From positions 1 through 40,643 of IMG/VR virus record IMGVR_UViG_3300037502_002592: a stretch of 40,643 nt of DNA; one strand, 5' to 3'. The translations under genes and the position numbers were made by a program. Positions 1-5,661 of the stretch are shown here, piece by piece (position 1 is the stretch's first letter; every line of letters begins with the position of its first letter). Source of the DNA: a virus. Under the pieces are notes generated by a model, which saw nothing but the letters and a program-made list of their open reading frames with translations, did not search any database and was not told the origin of the DNA.

Positions 1-231
1 TCGCGACCGGGCCCATCCCTCCAAATCGCTCCAGTCTCCCGGCGCGGCACCGTCCATTGCATCCTCGGGGCACGAGAAAGACACGCCCTCCTGATACTCA
101 CACGTCCACACGGTCGGCTGCGATTTGGCGCGCAGCTTGTCGATCTCATCTGCGGCCATCCGCAGCAGATCATGCACAGCGGAACCGTGCATATCGTTCG
201 CTGTCCTGCGAAGATGATCCGTGTCGAGCAT
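1..231 (-). CDS. Small phage protein, 5' part of a gene cut by the contig ends
   Basis: ATG at 231 is preceded by AAAGG six bases upstream. Reading leftward gives MLDTDHLRRTAND..., a region with DEIDKLRAK typical of small helical phage proteins, then TVWTCEYQEGVSF. The gene leaves the window at base 1. Joined to its 3' part at 40454..40643 through the 126-bp repeat, it gives an intact 94-residue protein ending VAVVTI. No function is recognised. It is the third gene of the leftward operon that starts at 511. The last codons at bases 1..10 differ from the other copy (ARSR against ARVE). Confidence 0.8.
   Translation of the reverse strand, partial: MLDTDHLRRTANDMHGSAVHDLLRMAADEIDKLRAKSQPTVWTCEYQEGVSFSCPEDAMDGAAPGDWSDLEGWARSR
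11..136. repeat. Terminal direct repeat, left copy (126 bp)
   Basis: Positions 11..136 are identical to 40518..40643, the last 126 bases of the window. The ten bases before it (1..10) do not match those before the right copy. A repeat of this length exactly at both contig ends is most simply the overlap left when a circular or circularly permuted genome is assembled. A true short terminal repeat on packaged DNA is also possible. A coding frame runs through the join without interruption, which favours a closed molecule. Confidence 0.95.
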
Positions 232-242
232 GGCGGCCCTTT

Positions 243-359
243 CTATTCTCTGTCCAGTCTGCGCCACGGTGCCCTGGCCGAGCCGAAACCCCACCAGAGC
301 AGACCGACTGCGATCAGACCAAGAGCGGCCACGATCGCCAGCCTGATCTCATCGCTCAC
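243..359 (-). CDS. 38-residue single-pass membrane peptide
   Basis: GTG at 359 overlaps the TGA of the upstream gene (GTGA), a sign of translational coupling. The product reads VSDEIRLAIVAALGLIAVGLL and then WWGFGSARAPWRRLDRE: one hydrophobic helix (about residues 6-25) followed by a short basic tail. It ends with TAG eleven bases before the next start at 231. The function is unknown. Size and topology fit the tiny membrane peptides common in phage accessory operons. Confidence 0.65.
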   Translation of the reverse strand: MSDEIRLAIVAALGLIAVGLLWWGFGSARAPWRRLDRE

Positions 360-511
360 AGCGCCTCCACCAGCTTCACGAAATCGCGCCACGAACCAAC
401 GAAGCGCCGCGCCGCCGATCCGGCCGACTGGTAGTAATAAACGCCAGAGCGCTCGCGGCCGATGCCGTAACCCTTGGCGTTGGCGATCTGGATCAACTTG
501 GCTGCGCTCAT
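356..511 (-). CDS. Small hypothetical protein, first gene of the leftward operon
   Basis: 51 residues, MSAAKLIQIANAKGYGIGRE... ending FVKLVEAL. ATG 511 is chosen over an upstream in-frame start because GGGAGAG lies just before it. A good promoter (TTGCAA at 561..566, TATATA at 538..543, 17-bp spacer) reads into it. The YYYQSAGSAARRFVGSW segment looks like a small beta-rich fold. No family is recognised. Confidence 0.65.
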   Translation of the reverse strand: MSAAKLIQIANAKGYGIGRERSGVYYYQSAGSAARRFVGSWRDFVKLVEAL

Positions 512-537
512 GTCACTCTCCCGTGTCTGATGGTGAG

Positions 538-566
538 TATATAGCACCCTTCCAAATCATTTGCAA
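538..566 (-). promoter_or_regulatory. Leftward promoter of the accessory operon
   Basis: On the minus strand, TTGCAA (561..566) and TATATA (538..543) are separated by 17 bp, close to the sigma-70 consensus. Transcription would enter the gene at 511 and run through 359, 231, the joined ends and the genes at 40457..39743. Confidence 0.6.
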
Positions 567-578
567 TACCCAAAACAG

Positions 579-607
579 TTGTTTCACAAACAATCCCGTG
601 CTAGGTT
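579..607 (+). promoter_or_regulatory. Rightward promoter overlapped by a palindromic operator
   Basis: TTGTTT (579..584) and TAGGTT (602..607) lie 17 bp apart. The -35 box is the left arm of the perfect palindrome TTGTTT-CAC-AAACAA (579..593), so a dimeric repressor bound there would block this promoter and sit close to the divergent leftward one. The predicted start lies about 5 bases before ATG 619. Confidence 0.5.
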
Positions 608-618
608 ATGCAAATCGG

Positions 619-1188
619 ATGCTCAAGGGTTACGTGCTCCCGTCAAGGCGCGCGTCGGCATCCGCTCAACACACTGCGTTGGAGGCGGCCGGGGTGCTGG
701 TCAGGTACGAGGAAGGAAAGGCGGAAGGCTTCGATAACCTCCTGCGCTCGCTGCGCAAGGGGGATGGCGTGGCCGTGCGCCGTCTGTCCGATCTCGGGAA
801 CAACCGGCGCGAGCTGCGCGCCCGGCTCGATGCCATCCACAAGAAAAGCGGCTACCTCGTAGAGACGGCCACGAAGCGCGACAGCCGCAAGCCTGATGAT
901 CTGCGAGATATGATCTTCGATGCGGCCGACGATCTTGGGCAGAAAGGCAGAGACCCGGACGTGTCTCGCGCCAATGGCGCGAAGGGCGGCAGGCCTCGCA
1001 AGGATCGCGGCATCAGTGATGAGGAAGCCGAGCGGCATTGGTTCGACATGCGCCACGCGACCAATGAGGACGCGATCAAGTACATGGGCAAGTGGGACAT
1101 AAATGCCGCGTGGCGCAAGTGGGGCGCAAGCGGCAGGAAGTCCGGCCCGCGCCGCAAGGACTTTGCAAAACCGAAACCTAGAAGTTGA
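619..1188 (+). CDS. Serine-recombinase-like protein with degenerate active site and C-terminal DNA-binding region
   Basis: 189 residues from ATG 619; the open frame extends further upstream but runs across the promoter region. Residues 3-85 follow the resolvase N-terminal pattern: GYVxxS at 4-9, LEAAGV at 21-26, a LLRSLRKGDGVAVRRLSDLG block at 41-60, then LDAIHKKSGYLV. The catalytic arginines expected in GYVRVS and DRLGR are not there (Leu7; SDLGN). Ser9 is in the right place, but recombination seems unlikely. Residues 118-175 contain GAKGGRPRK followed by a helical stretch like the resolvase C-terminal helix-turn-helix. It may bind DNA as a regulator or accessory factor. It is the first gene of the rightward accessory operon and probably has a leaderless mRNA. 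Confidence 0.7.
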   Translation: MLKGYVLPSRRASASAQHTALEAAGVLVRYEEGKAEGFDNLLRSLRKGDGVAVRRLSDLGNNRRELRARLDAIHKKSGYLVETATKRDSRKPDDLRDMIFDAADDLGQKGRDPDVSRANGAKGGRPRKDRGISDEEAERHWFDMRHATNEDAIKYMGKWDINAAWRKWGASGRKSGPRRKDFAKPKPRS

Positions 1189-1201
1189 GGAGGGACTGCG
1201 G

Positions 1202-1561
1202 ATGCGGGTGCTTGTCTGCGGTGGTCGCGACTACTGCGAAACATCCACAGTGTGGGGCGAGCTGGATACCATCAAACGCAGCGTTCCGCACGAGACCATG
1301 TGCGTGATCCAAGGGGGCGCAACCGGCGCCGACCGTATTGCGCGCGAGTGGTGCATCAGCAGAGAGGTGCCTTTCGACAACTACTCAGCCGATTGGACCA
1401 AGCACGGTAAGGCGGCTGGTCCGATCCGCAATCAGAGGATGATTGACCACGGCAAGCCCGACCTCGTGCTAGCGTTCCCCGGCGGGCGTGGCACGGCCGA
1501 CATGGTGCGCCGAGCGAGATCGGCAGGGGTCAAGGTTCTGGAAATTCAACCGGCAATCTAG
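1202..1561 (+). CDS. DUF2493 / YspA-type SLOG-family protein
   Basis: 119 residues, starting at ATG 1202 behind GAGGAGGG. The motif series is diagnostic: VLVCGGRDY (res 3-11), IQGGATGADRIA (36-47), GKAAGPIRNQRMI (69-81) and AFPGGRGTADM (91-101). DUF2493 belongs to the SLOG Rossmann-like superfamily, which binds nucleotides or nucleotide-derived ligands; members are frequent in phages and their substrate is usually unknown. It lies in the rightward accessory operon after the resolvase-like gene. A role in sensing or hydrolysing a nucleotide signal is inference only. Confidence 0.85.
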   Translation: MRVLVCGGRDYCETSTVWGELDTIKRSVPHETMCVIQGGATGADRIAREWCISREVPFDNYSADWTKHGKAAGPIRNQRMIDHGKPDLVLAFPGGRGTADMVRRARSAGVKVLEIQPAI

Positions 1562-1571
1562 GAGCCGCACC

Positions 1572-1808
1572 TTGATCGCTCGGCCCATAGTCGATTTTGA
1601 TTGGCAGGCATTCGGCCGCGACGTGCGGGCGACGATGGCCGAGCGCGACATGACGACTAGGCAGGTTGGCAGGGCCATCAGCGTCGGCGCATCGACCGTA
1701 TGCCGAGCGACGCAAGATCGTCCAGTGACCGTTGAGACGATGTTCTCGCTGTGCGCGTGGATGGACACTACCGCGTCTGCGTATTGCAGAACTAGAGCGG
1801 AATCATAG
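1572..1808 (+). CDS. Small helix-turn-helix protein
   Basis: 78 residues with a TTG start at 1572, chosen because AGGAG lies seven bases upstream and directly after the preceding stop. Residues 28-52 (MTTRQVGRAISVGASTVCRATQD, given in part) read as an XRE-type helix-turn-helix, with helix 2 ending in RAIS and a recognition helix STVCRA. It could be the regulator of the divergent promoter at 538..607, but nothing in the sequence proves this. Confidence 0.7.
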   Translation: MIARPIVDFDWQAFGRDVRATMAERDMTTRQVGRAISVGASTVCRATQDRPVTVETMFSLCAWMDTTASAYCRTRAES

Positions 1809-1817
1809 GAGCCAAGC

Positions 1818-2003
1818 GTGGGCGCGATAGGTCGAGAATTGATTCGACGCTCGCAGGAGCGGATCATCCAGCTAGAGCGTGAGCTGGACTACATGCGGTC
1901 TCGCGGTGGCTACGCAGACCGTATCGCGGAGACGGAGCAAGAGCTGCGGCGCGAGCGCGAGGCGCTGTCCGAAAAGATGAAGCTGGAAGGCAACGAAATC
2001 TAG
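1818..2003 (+). CDS. Small coiled-coil protein
   Basis: 61 residues, GTG start at 1818 with AGGAG seven bases upstream. Nearly all of the chain is charged heptad-like sequence (RIIQLERELDYMRSRGG, then ETEQELRREREALSEKMK), so it should be an extended helical coiled coil. No enzymatic motif is seen. It is one of a row of tiny genes separated by 9-17 bases, each with its own strong ribosome site. Confidence 0.65.
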   Translation: MGAIGRELIRRSQERIIQLERELDYMRSRGGYADRIAETEQELRREREALSEKMKLEGNEI

Positions 2004-2015
2004 GGAGGCTCTGGC

Positions 2016-2309
2016 GTGGACACTGACAAGCTCTCGCGAGCCGCCGCGCTGCGGGCAGAAGCGGACGCGCTAGAGGAATTGGCGTTCAAGACTCGGCCGC
2101 TCCCGGACTTCTGGCGCGTCGGGCAGAAGGTCCGGACGCTTGGCAACCACTTTGCCTGGAGCAAGGGCGCAATAAGGAGGATCGTTGAGTTAAGAGATCC
2201 AGGGACGCCTGCTGATCAATATCAGGTCTTCTGGACGTCTCCCGACAATGGCCAGGGTGTCTTCTGGACTATTCCGAGTGACGTTGAATTGGTCGAGGAC
2301 GTGCAATAG
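2016..2309 (+). CDS. Small protein: N-terminal coiled coil plus beta-rich SH3-like domain
   Basis: 97 residues, GTG start at 2016 behind AGGGAGG. Residues 1-25 (LSRAAALRAEADALEELA) are helical. Residues 30-97 are beta-rich with WRVGQKVRTL, a run of aromatic residues and a closing DVELVED, like small SH3/KOW-type barrels. Function is unknown. Confidence 0.65.
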   Translation: MDTDKLSRAAALRAEADALEELAFKTRPLPDFWRVGQKVRTLGNHFAWSKGAIRRIVELRDPGTPADQYQVFWTSPDNGQGVFWTIPSDVELVEDVQ

Positions 2310-2320
2310 GGGAGCCGCAG

Positions 2321-2524
2321 GTGGGACTATTGGCAATCAAAGAAGCGGCAGAAGCAGTACGAAAACGAGACGAACTAAAAGCACGAATAAAAGCGAAACC
2401 GGCTGACGACACAATGGAAGCCGCGCGACGCGACATAGCAACGTGCCGCAACTCGCGCCCAGGTCGACCATCTTGCGACGGTAGCGCGGGCCAATGCAGG
2501 CACCCGTGGTGCCCTTGGTTGTGA
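2321..2524 (+). CDS. Small hypothetical protein, basic helix and Cys-containing tail
   Basis: 67 residues, GTG start at 2321 behind GGGGAG. The N-terminal half is a charged helix (IKEAAEAVRKRDELKARIKA). The C-terminal half has three cysteines (CRNSRPG, CDGSAGQC, plus CPWL) and could bind a metal. No family is recognised. Confidence 0.5.
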   Translation: MGLLAIKEAAEAVRKRDELKARIKAKPADDTMEAARRDIATCRNSRPGRPSCDGSAGQCRHPWCPWL

Positions 2525-2543
2525 ACAACATAGGAGCAATTGA

Positions 2544-2762
2544 ATGGCCGCTCCAACAATCAACTACACTGGCATGGTGCCGTCTGAATTGTCTGCCGTT
2601 CGCGCCGAGCGCGACAGGGCGCAACAGGACTGCCAGCGTATGGGAGAACAGATTACCGCGCTTCGCGGGGCGCTTCTGAAAATTACAGCCATCATCGAAA
2701 CACAGAGCGAGCCGGACATCGATGCCATGCACGATGTCGCACGCGAAGCCCTGAGCAAATAG
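2544..2762 (+). CDS. Small coiled-coil phage protein
   Basis: 72 residues from ATG 2544, with AGGAG upstream. The core ELSAVRAERDRAQQDCQRMG is a coiled coil of the kind seen in many phage small proteins (repeated ERDRA/ITALRG pattern). The tail DIDAMHDVAREALSK is also helical. Unknown function; same transcription unit as its neighbours. Confidence 0.65.
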   Translation: MAAPTINYTGMVPSELSAVRAERDRAQQDCQRMGEQITALRGALLKITAIIETQSEPDIDAMHDVAREALSK

Positions 2763-2775
2763 GGAGGGTCTGACA

Positions 2776-3009
2776 ATGGTCGGATTGATGGGATACGCAG
2801 AGACGAAAGCCGAGCGCGATGCGCTTGAGCAGCACGACTATGATCAGTGGCGAGCGAAGCAGGATGCAGACGAGTTCTGCCGCATGAAGGCGGCACTGCA
2901 TGCAATCGCAGCGATGCAATCAGCAGACGAGCCAGTCGCCTATAGCTGGGGGCTGGAGTATTTCAATCGCGCGCACAAGATCGCCGTGGATGCGTTGGGC
3001 GACAACTAG
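2776..3009 (+). CDS. Small hypothetical protein
   Basis: 77 residues from ATG 2776 with GGGAGGG upstream. It is acidic and helical, with ERDALEQHDYDQWRAKQDAD in the middle and a HKIAVDALGDN end similar to the REALSK end of the preceding gene. The two may be distant paralogues. No function is recognised. Confidence 0.6.
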   Translation: MVGLMGYAETKAERDALEQHDYDQWRAKQDADEFCRMKAALHAIAAMQSADEPVAYSWGLEYFNRAHKIAVDALGDN

Positions 3010-3019
3010 GGAGGCGATC

Positions 3020-3244
3020 ATGCGGCTCGCGTCGGACTATGCAAGCCAGTTAGTGGGGGAATACGAGCGCGCGATACTGACGGCCGGACACTTGTCGCGA
3101 GCCTACGAAACGGCCCGTCTTGTGCCAGGGACAAACACTGCGTTGACGGAATTATTTAATTTGATGGAGGACGCACAGGCAAAGCGTGAACGTGCCAAGC
3201 GTCGGCTGATCGAAGCGTTGGTAAGTGAAGTCAAGTCCACATAA
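3020..3244 (+). CDS. Small helical protein
   Basis: 74 residues from ATG 3020, preceded by TAGGGAGG that overlaps the upstream stop. It is alpha-helical and basic at the end (DAQAKRERAKRRLIEAL). No family is recognised. It belongs to the tiny-gene array. Confidence 0.6.
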   Translation: MRLASDYASQLVGEYERAILTAGHLSRAYETARLVPGTNTALTELFNLMEDAQAKRERAKRRLIEALVSEVKST

Positions 3245-3255
3245 GGAGCGCCAGA

Positions 3256-3498
3256 ATGGCGGACGAGCCGACGATCATGAACCGCCTCATCCGAGCAATC
3301 GCGGACAGCGATAGCGACCATCTGCACGACGACAGTCACATCGTTGATCTGAGCCGAAAGGATGCGCTTGACGCCGTGAAGCGGATCGTCGACCTGCACA
3401 TGCGGGTGATTGCTCTCGAAGCGATGCTGCGGGCGGCAGGCTTCAACGACATGCAGATCAAGGCCGGTTCGGCCTACATTGAACTGATGGGGACGTAG
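3256..3498 (+). CDS. Small hypothetical protein
   Basis: 80 residues from ATG 3256 behind AAGGAG. It has an Asp/His-rich stretch (DSDSDHLHDDSHIVDLSRKD) and then a helical segment ending AAGFNDMQIKAGSAYIELMG. Unknown function. Confidence 0.6.
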   Translation: MADEPTIMNRLIRAIADSDSDHLHDDSHIVDLSRKDALDAVKRIVDLHMRVIALEAMLRAAGFNDMQIKAGSAYIELMGT

Positions 3499-3506
3499 TC
3501 AGGCGC

Positions 3507-3764
3507 ATGAGCGACATCGTCAAAGGCCTCAAGGAAGCCGTGCGTTATGCGCGGGAAACGAAGGCCGCCTGTTACTTCGACAAGGTGCCGTTCCCCGATG
3601 AAGCCATGGCGAAGCGCGAGGCGGATCGGGTCAATCGATCAAGAACCGCGCGCCGCCGTGTTATGGCGTTCCAGTGCCAGAACTGCGGGGCGTGGCATGT
3701 CGGCGGAGAGGCATCCGCACCGGTGCACTACCTCGTGCGCCTCGCGAGCAATGAACGGGAGTGA
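3507..3764 (+). CDS. Small protein with a zinc-ribbon-like Cys pair
   Basis: 85 residues from ATG 3507. The C-terminal half reads RRRVMAFQCQNCGAWHVGG. One CxxC with a nearby His, plus Cys22, suggests a half zinc ribbon of the type found in small phage DNA-associated proteins. The N-terminal helix is basic. It overlaps a second frame that I take as a shadow. Confidence 0.6.
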   Translation: MSDIVKGLKEAVRYARETKAACYFDKVPFPDEAMAKREADRVNRSRTARRRVMAFQCQNCGAWHVGGEASAPVHYLVRLASNERE

Positions 3765-3770
3765 ACCGTT

Positions 3771-3980
3771 GTGACCGAGCCGGAAGTGACGTGCTCGACG
3801 TGCGGCCGCAAGCGGCGGGCTCGTCTGCATATGCGGGCCGAACATCCGCCGACCGCAGCCAAGGCGTGGATGCGTAAGCATTGCCAGATGGCAGGCGCTG
3901 GCCCGAAGCCGTGCGCGTTTGTCTACCGAGCTGGTCTGGACACTGAGGGCCTAGCGGCTCTGCTGAAACCGAAGGCATAA
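3771..3980 (+). CDS. Small Cys-rich (putative zinc-binding) protein
   Basis: 69 residues, GTG start at 3771, seven bases after the preceding stop. VTCSTCGRKRRARLHMRAEH near the N-terminus provides CxxC and two histidines; two more cysteines follow. This resembles a compact zinc finger, possibly nucleic-acid binding. It is the last confident gene of the array. Confidence 0.6.
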   Translation: MTEPEVTCSTCGRKRRARLHMRAEHPPTAAKAWMRKHCQMAGAGPKPCAFVYRAGLDTEGLAALLKPKA

Positions 3981-3991
3981 GAGGAGCCCCT

Positions 3992-4196
3992 ATGCGCCAT
4001 CGAGCCACCCAATCATCGACCGATCATCGACGGGCGGTTGAACGTCCCTGGTGAGGCTGTCTATACCGGGGCTCTAGGTATCTGGTGCGTCCAGTGCAGG
4101 GATGGGGAGTGGGACAGAGTGTCGGCGGCACCGTTAAGGAGATCGCGATCTCCTTTTGCCCCATCAGCAGCCCTGCCCCGCAAGGCAGCGGTGTAG
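3992..4196 (+). pseudogene. Possible frameshifted small gene
   Basis: AGAGGAG sits six bases before ATG 3992, as for the other genes of the array, but that frame stops after 20 residues at 4054. A second frame continues with protein-like sequence, IIDGRLNVPGEAVYTGALG then IWCVQCRDGEWDRVSAAP, to TAG at 4194. The switch falls at a short direct repeat (ATCATCGAC twice). It could be a real frameshift, an assembly error, or two meaningless frames. Confidence 0.3.
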
Positions 4197-4206
4197 ACAA
4201 CTACAC
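4189..4206. promoter_or_regulatory. Putative integrase arm-type site, left of the att core
   Basis: CGGTGTAGACAA (4189..4200) is repeated in the same orientation at 4415..4426 on the far side of the tRNA-like core. Here it forms the palindrome GTGTAG-ACAA-CTACAC (4191..4206). Paired repeats around an att core, next to int, are typical of tyrosine-integrase arm sites. Confidence 0.5.
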
Positions 4207-4298
4207 CTAATGTTTTCAATGTGTTGCTGAGTCGTGCCGTCAACAGCGCCGCAAGCAATTCCAATGAGTTGACACAAAATAGCGCTAGAATACGCTTC

Positions 4299-4343
4299 TT
4301 TGGGAGCAGGAAGTCGCGAGTTCGAATCCCGCTGCCCCGACCA
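4299..4343 (+). other. attP: attP core: 3' part of a tRNA-Pro gene
   Basis: The stretch starts with an anticodon-loop-like TTTGGGA (anticodon UGG), continues GCAGG, then T-arm GCGAG-TTCGAAT-CCCGC, and ends TGCCCCGACCA. This is the 3' end of a bacterial tRNA-Pro. The 5' half of a tRNA is absent, so it is not a gene but the identity block that rebuilds the host tRNA after integration. One T-stem pair is A-C instead of a Watson-Crick pair, so the true identity block may start inside the T arm. Integrase lies about 100 bp away. Confidence 0.75.
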
Positions 4344-4414
4344 CCTTATATATCAGATACTTATCTCAATCTGCCCCGTGTCACGTATAGGGTAAAATTG
4401 GGCCGTGTTGCCAA

Positions 4415-4432
4415 CGGTGTAGACAAGTCTAC
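4415..4432. promoter_or_regulatory. Putative integrase arm-type site, right of the att core
   Basis: Second copy of CGGTGTAGACAA, here followed by GTCTAC to make the palindrome GTAGAC-AA-GTCTAC (4419..4432). It lies between the core and the end of the integrase gene, 226 bp from the left copy. Confidence 0.5.
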
Positions 4433-4445
4433 GTTTGTTCTTTGT

Positions 4446-5453
4446 TCACCGACCGGCTTCCCAGCGCAGAATTGCAGCCGCCGCCAGCTTCTGCTGGTTG
4501 ACCTGCTTTGCGTAGTGCTGGATCATCTCCCGGCTCTGGCCTGTGATTGCAGCAACCTCGGCATCCGTGCATCCGCACTCGAGCAGCGTCACCACGGCGG
4601 ACTTGCGCAGACCATGGAAGACCAGCCCCTTGATCGCCAGCGGCCGGTGCTTGTTCCAAGTTGCCTTAAATCCGTCCTTGGTCCAAGGGCGCCCCTCGGT
4701 GCTCGTCGCCACCGTCACTGCGCGCTGCGGGATCGTGGCCAGCACGTCGCGCAGATCCTTATGGAGCGGGATGGCTAGCCGCTTCCCGGTTTTCTCCTGC
4801 CGGACCATGATCATGCCGCCCGTGATGGCATCCCAGCGCATTTTGAGCACGTCGCCTTGCCGCTGGCCGGTGTAGAGCGCGAGCGCGACTACCCACCACA
4901 GATCTTGCCGCAGTTCGGCCTTTGCCGCTTGGATCACGTCCCACGACCAGGGCGCATACCCTTCCCCGCCCTTTAGCGGCTTGACCTCTCTGCAGGGGTT
5001 GTCGGCGCGCCAGCCGCGCGGTACGGCCCATCCCAGCATCGAGGATAGGCACCGAAGCAGGTTGTTCGCCGCCGCCGGACGGTCGGCATATCGGTCCTGC
5101 AGCATCAGGACGTGGCGCGGCTCAATCCCACGCACATCGAGCGGCCCCCATGCGGCGTTGATGCGCTCGCAGTAGCGGCTCCACTCGGTCTGTGTCTTGG
5201 TCTTCATGGCCGCCCATTGCGGGCTCGCCTGCCAAGCTCGGATCAACTCGCTGACCGATGTTGCGCTGACCTCCTGCTGCGGCAGCGCCATAAGCCGCGC
5301 GTACTCGGCCCAGAAGTCCGGAGAAGCAGGATCGTCCGGAAGCCGTATGGGCTTCTCAGCGTGCCGCGTGCCCCGGCCTCGCTGCAGATACAGGTACGGA
5401 CGCCCGACCTTGTTGCGGACCATGCGAACGTGCGGCGGGAGCTTCGGCGGCAT
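4446..5453 (-). CDS. int: Tyrosine-family site-specific integrase
   Basis: 335 residues from ATG 5453 with GAGG six bases upstream. Residues 65-160 form the core-binding (SAM-like) domain. The catalytic domain carries Arg198 in LYTGQRQGDVLKMRW, a beta-hairpin Lys near 221-224 (QEKTGKRLAIPL), His280 and Arg283 in HGLRKSAV, Gln306 at the usual second-His position, and the nucleophile Tyr314 in MIQHYAKQ. All parts expected for an active recombinase are there. It ends close to the tRNA-Pro att core, the classic arrangement. Its start overlaps the end of the excisionase-like gene by about 100 bp, so the two are probably co-translated and expressed together. Confidence 0.95.
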   Translation of the reverse strand: MPPKLPPHVRMVRNKVGRPYLYLQRGRGTRHAEKPIRLPDDPASPDFWAEYARLMALPQQEVSATSVSELIRAWQASPQWAAMKTKTQTEWSRYCERINAAWGPLDVRGIEPRHVLMLQDRYADRPAAANNLLRCLSSMLGWAVPRGWRADNPCREVKPLKGGEGYAPWSWDVIQAAKAELRQDLWWVVALALYTGQRQGDVLKMRWDAITGGMIMVRQEKTGKRLAIPLHKDLRDVLATIPQRAVTVATSTEGRPWTKDGFKATWNKHRPLAIKGLVFHGLRKSAVVTLLECGCTDAEVAAITGQSREMIQHYAKQVNQQKLAAAAILRWEAGR

Positions 5454-5661
5454 TTAGGCCTCGCGCGTACGGGTCATCGACCACTTGCCCAGTTTTCCCC
5501 GTTCGGATGAAAGCGTCCACCTCGGCCCAGGACCAGAGTAAAGATCCACCGATGTTGCGCGGCGGTGGAATGAAGCCCTGCTTCACGTACAGGTCCACCG
5601 TCGTCGGCTTTAGATCCATCCGGCGGGCTAGCGTTTCGCGCGAGCAGTAGTCAGGCCACAT
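5356..5661 (-). CDS. xis: Excisionase-like helix-turn-helix protein
   Basis: 101 residues from ATG 5661 (a GTG lies one codon upstream). Residues 5-35 (RETLARRMDLKPTTVDLYVK) are a winged helix-turn-helix of the MerR/AlpA/excisionase kind, followed by GGSLLWSWAEVDAFIR, the usual strand and helix of that family. It sits directly before int, as expected of Xis. The last third overlaps the integrase start in another frame and is Ala/Arg-rich, so the functional protein may be mainly residues 1-65. AlpA-type regulator is the alternative name. Confidence 0.75.
   Translation of the reverse strand: MWPDYCSRETLARRMDLKPTTVDLYVKQGFIPPPRNIGGSLLWSWAEVDAFIRTGKTGQVVDDPYARGLNAAEAPAARSHGPQQGRASVPVSAARPGHAAR

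Noticed and set aside
172-1188. Long 338-residue frame containing the resolvase-like protein
   Set aside because: Its first half runs across the divergent promoters and antisense to small genes; the family pattern starts only after ATG 619.
4299-4343. A functional phage tRNA-Pro gene
   Set aside because: Only the 3' half is present, the 5' side does not pair with the anticodon stem, and one T-stem pair is A-C. It is an att core.
4189-4432. CRISPR-like repeats
   Set aside because: Only two copies 226 bp apart around a tRNA fragment; they fit integrase arm sites, and no array exists in the window.
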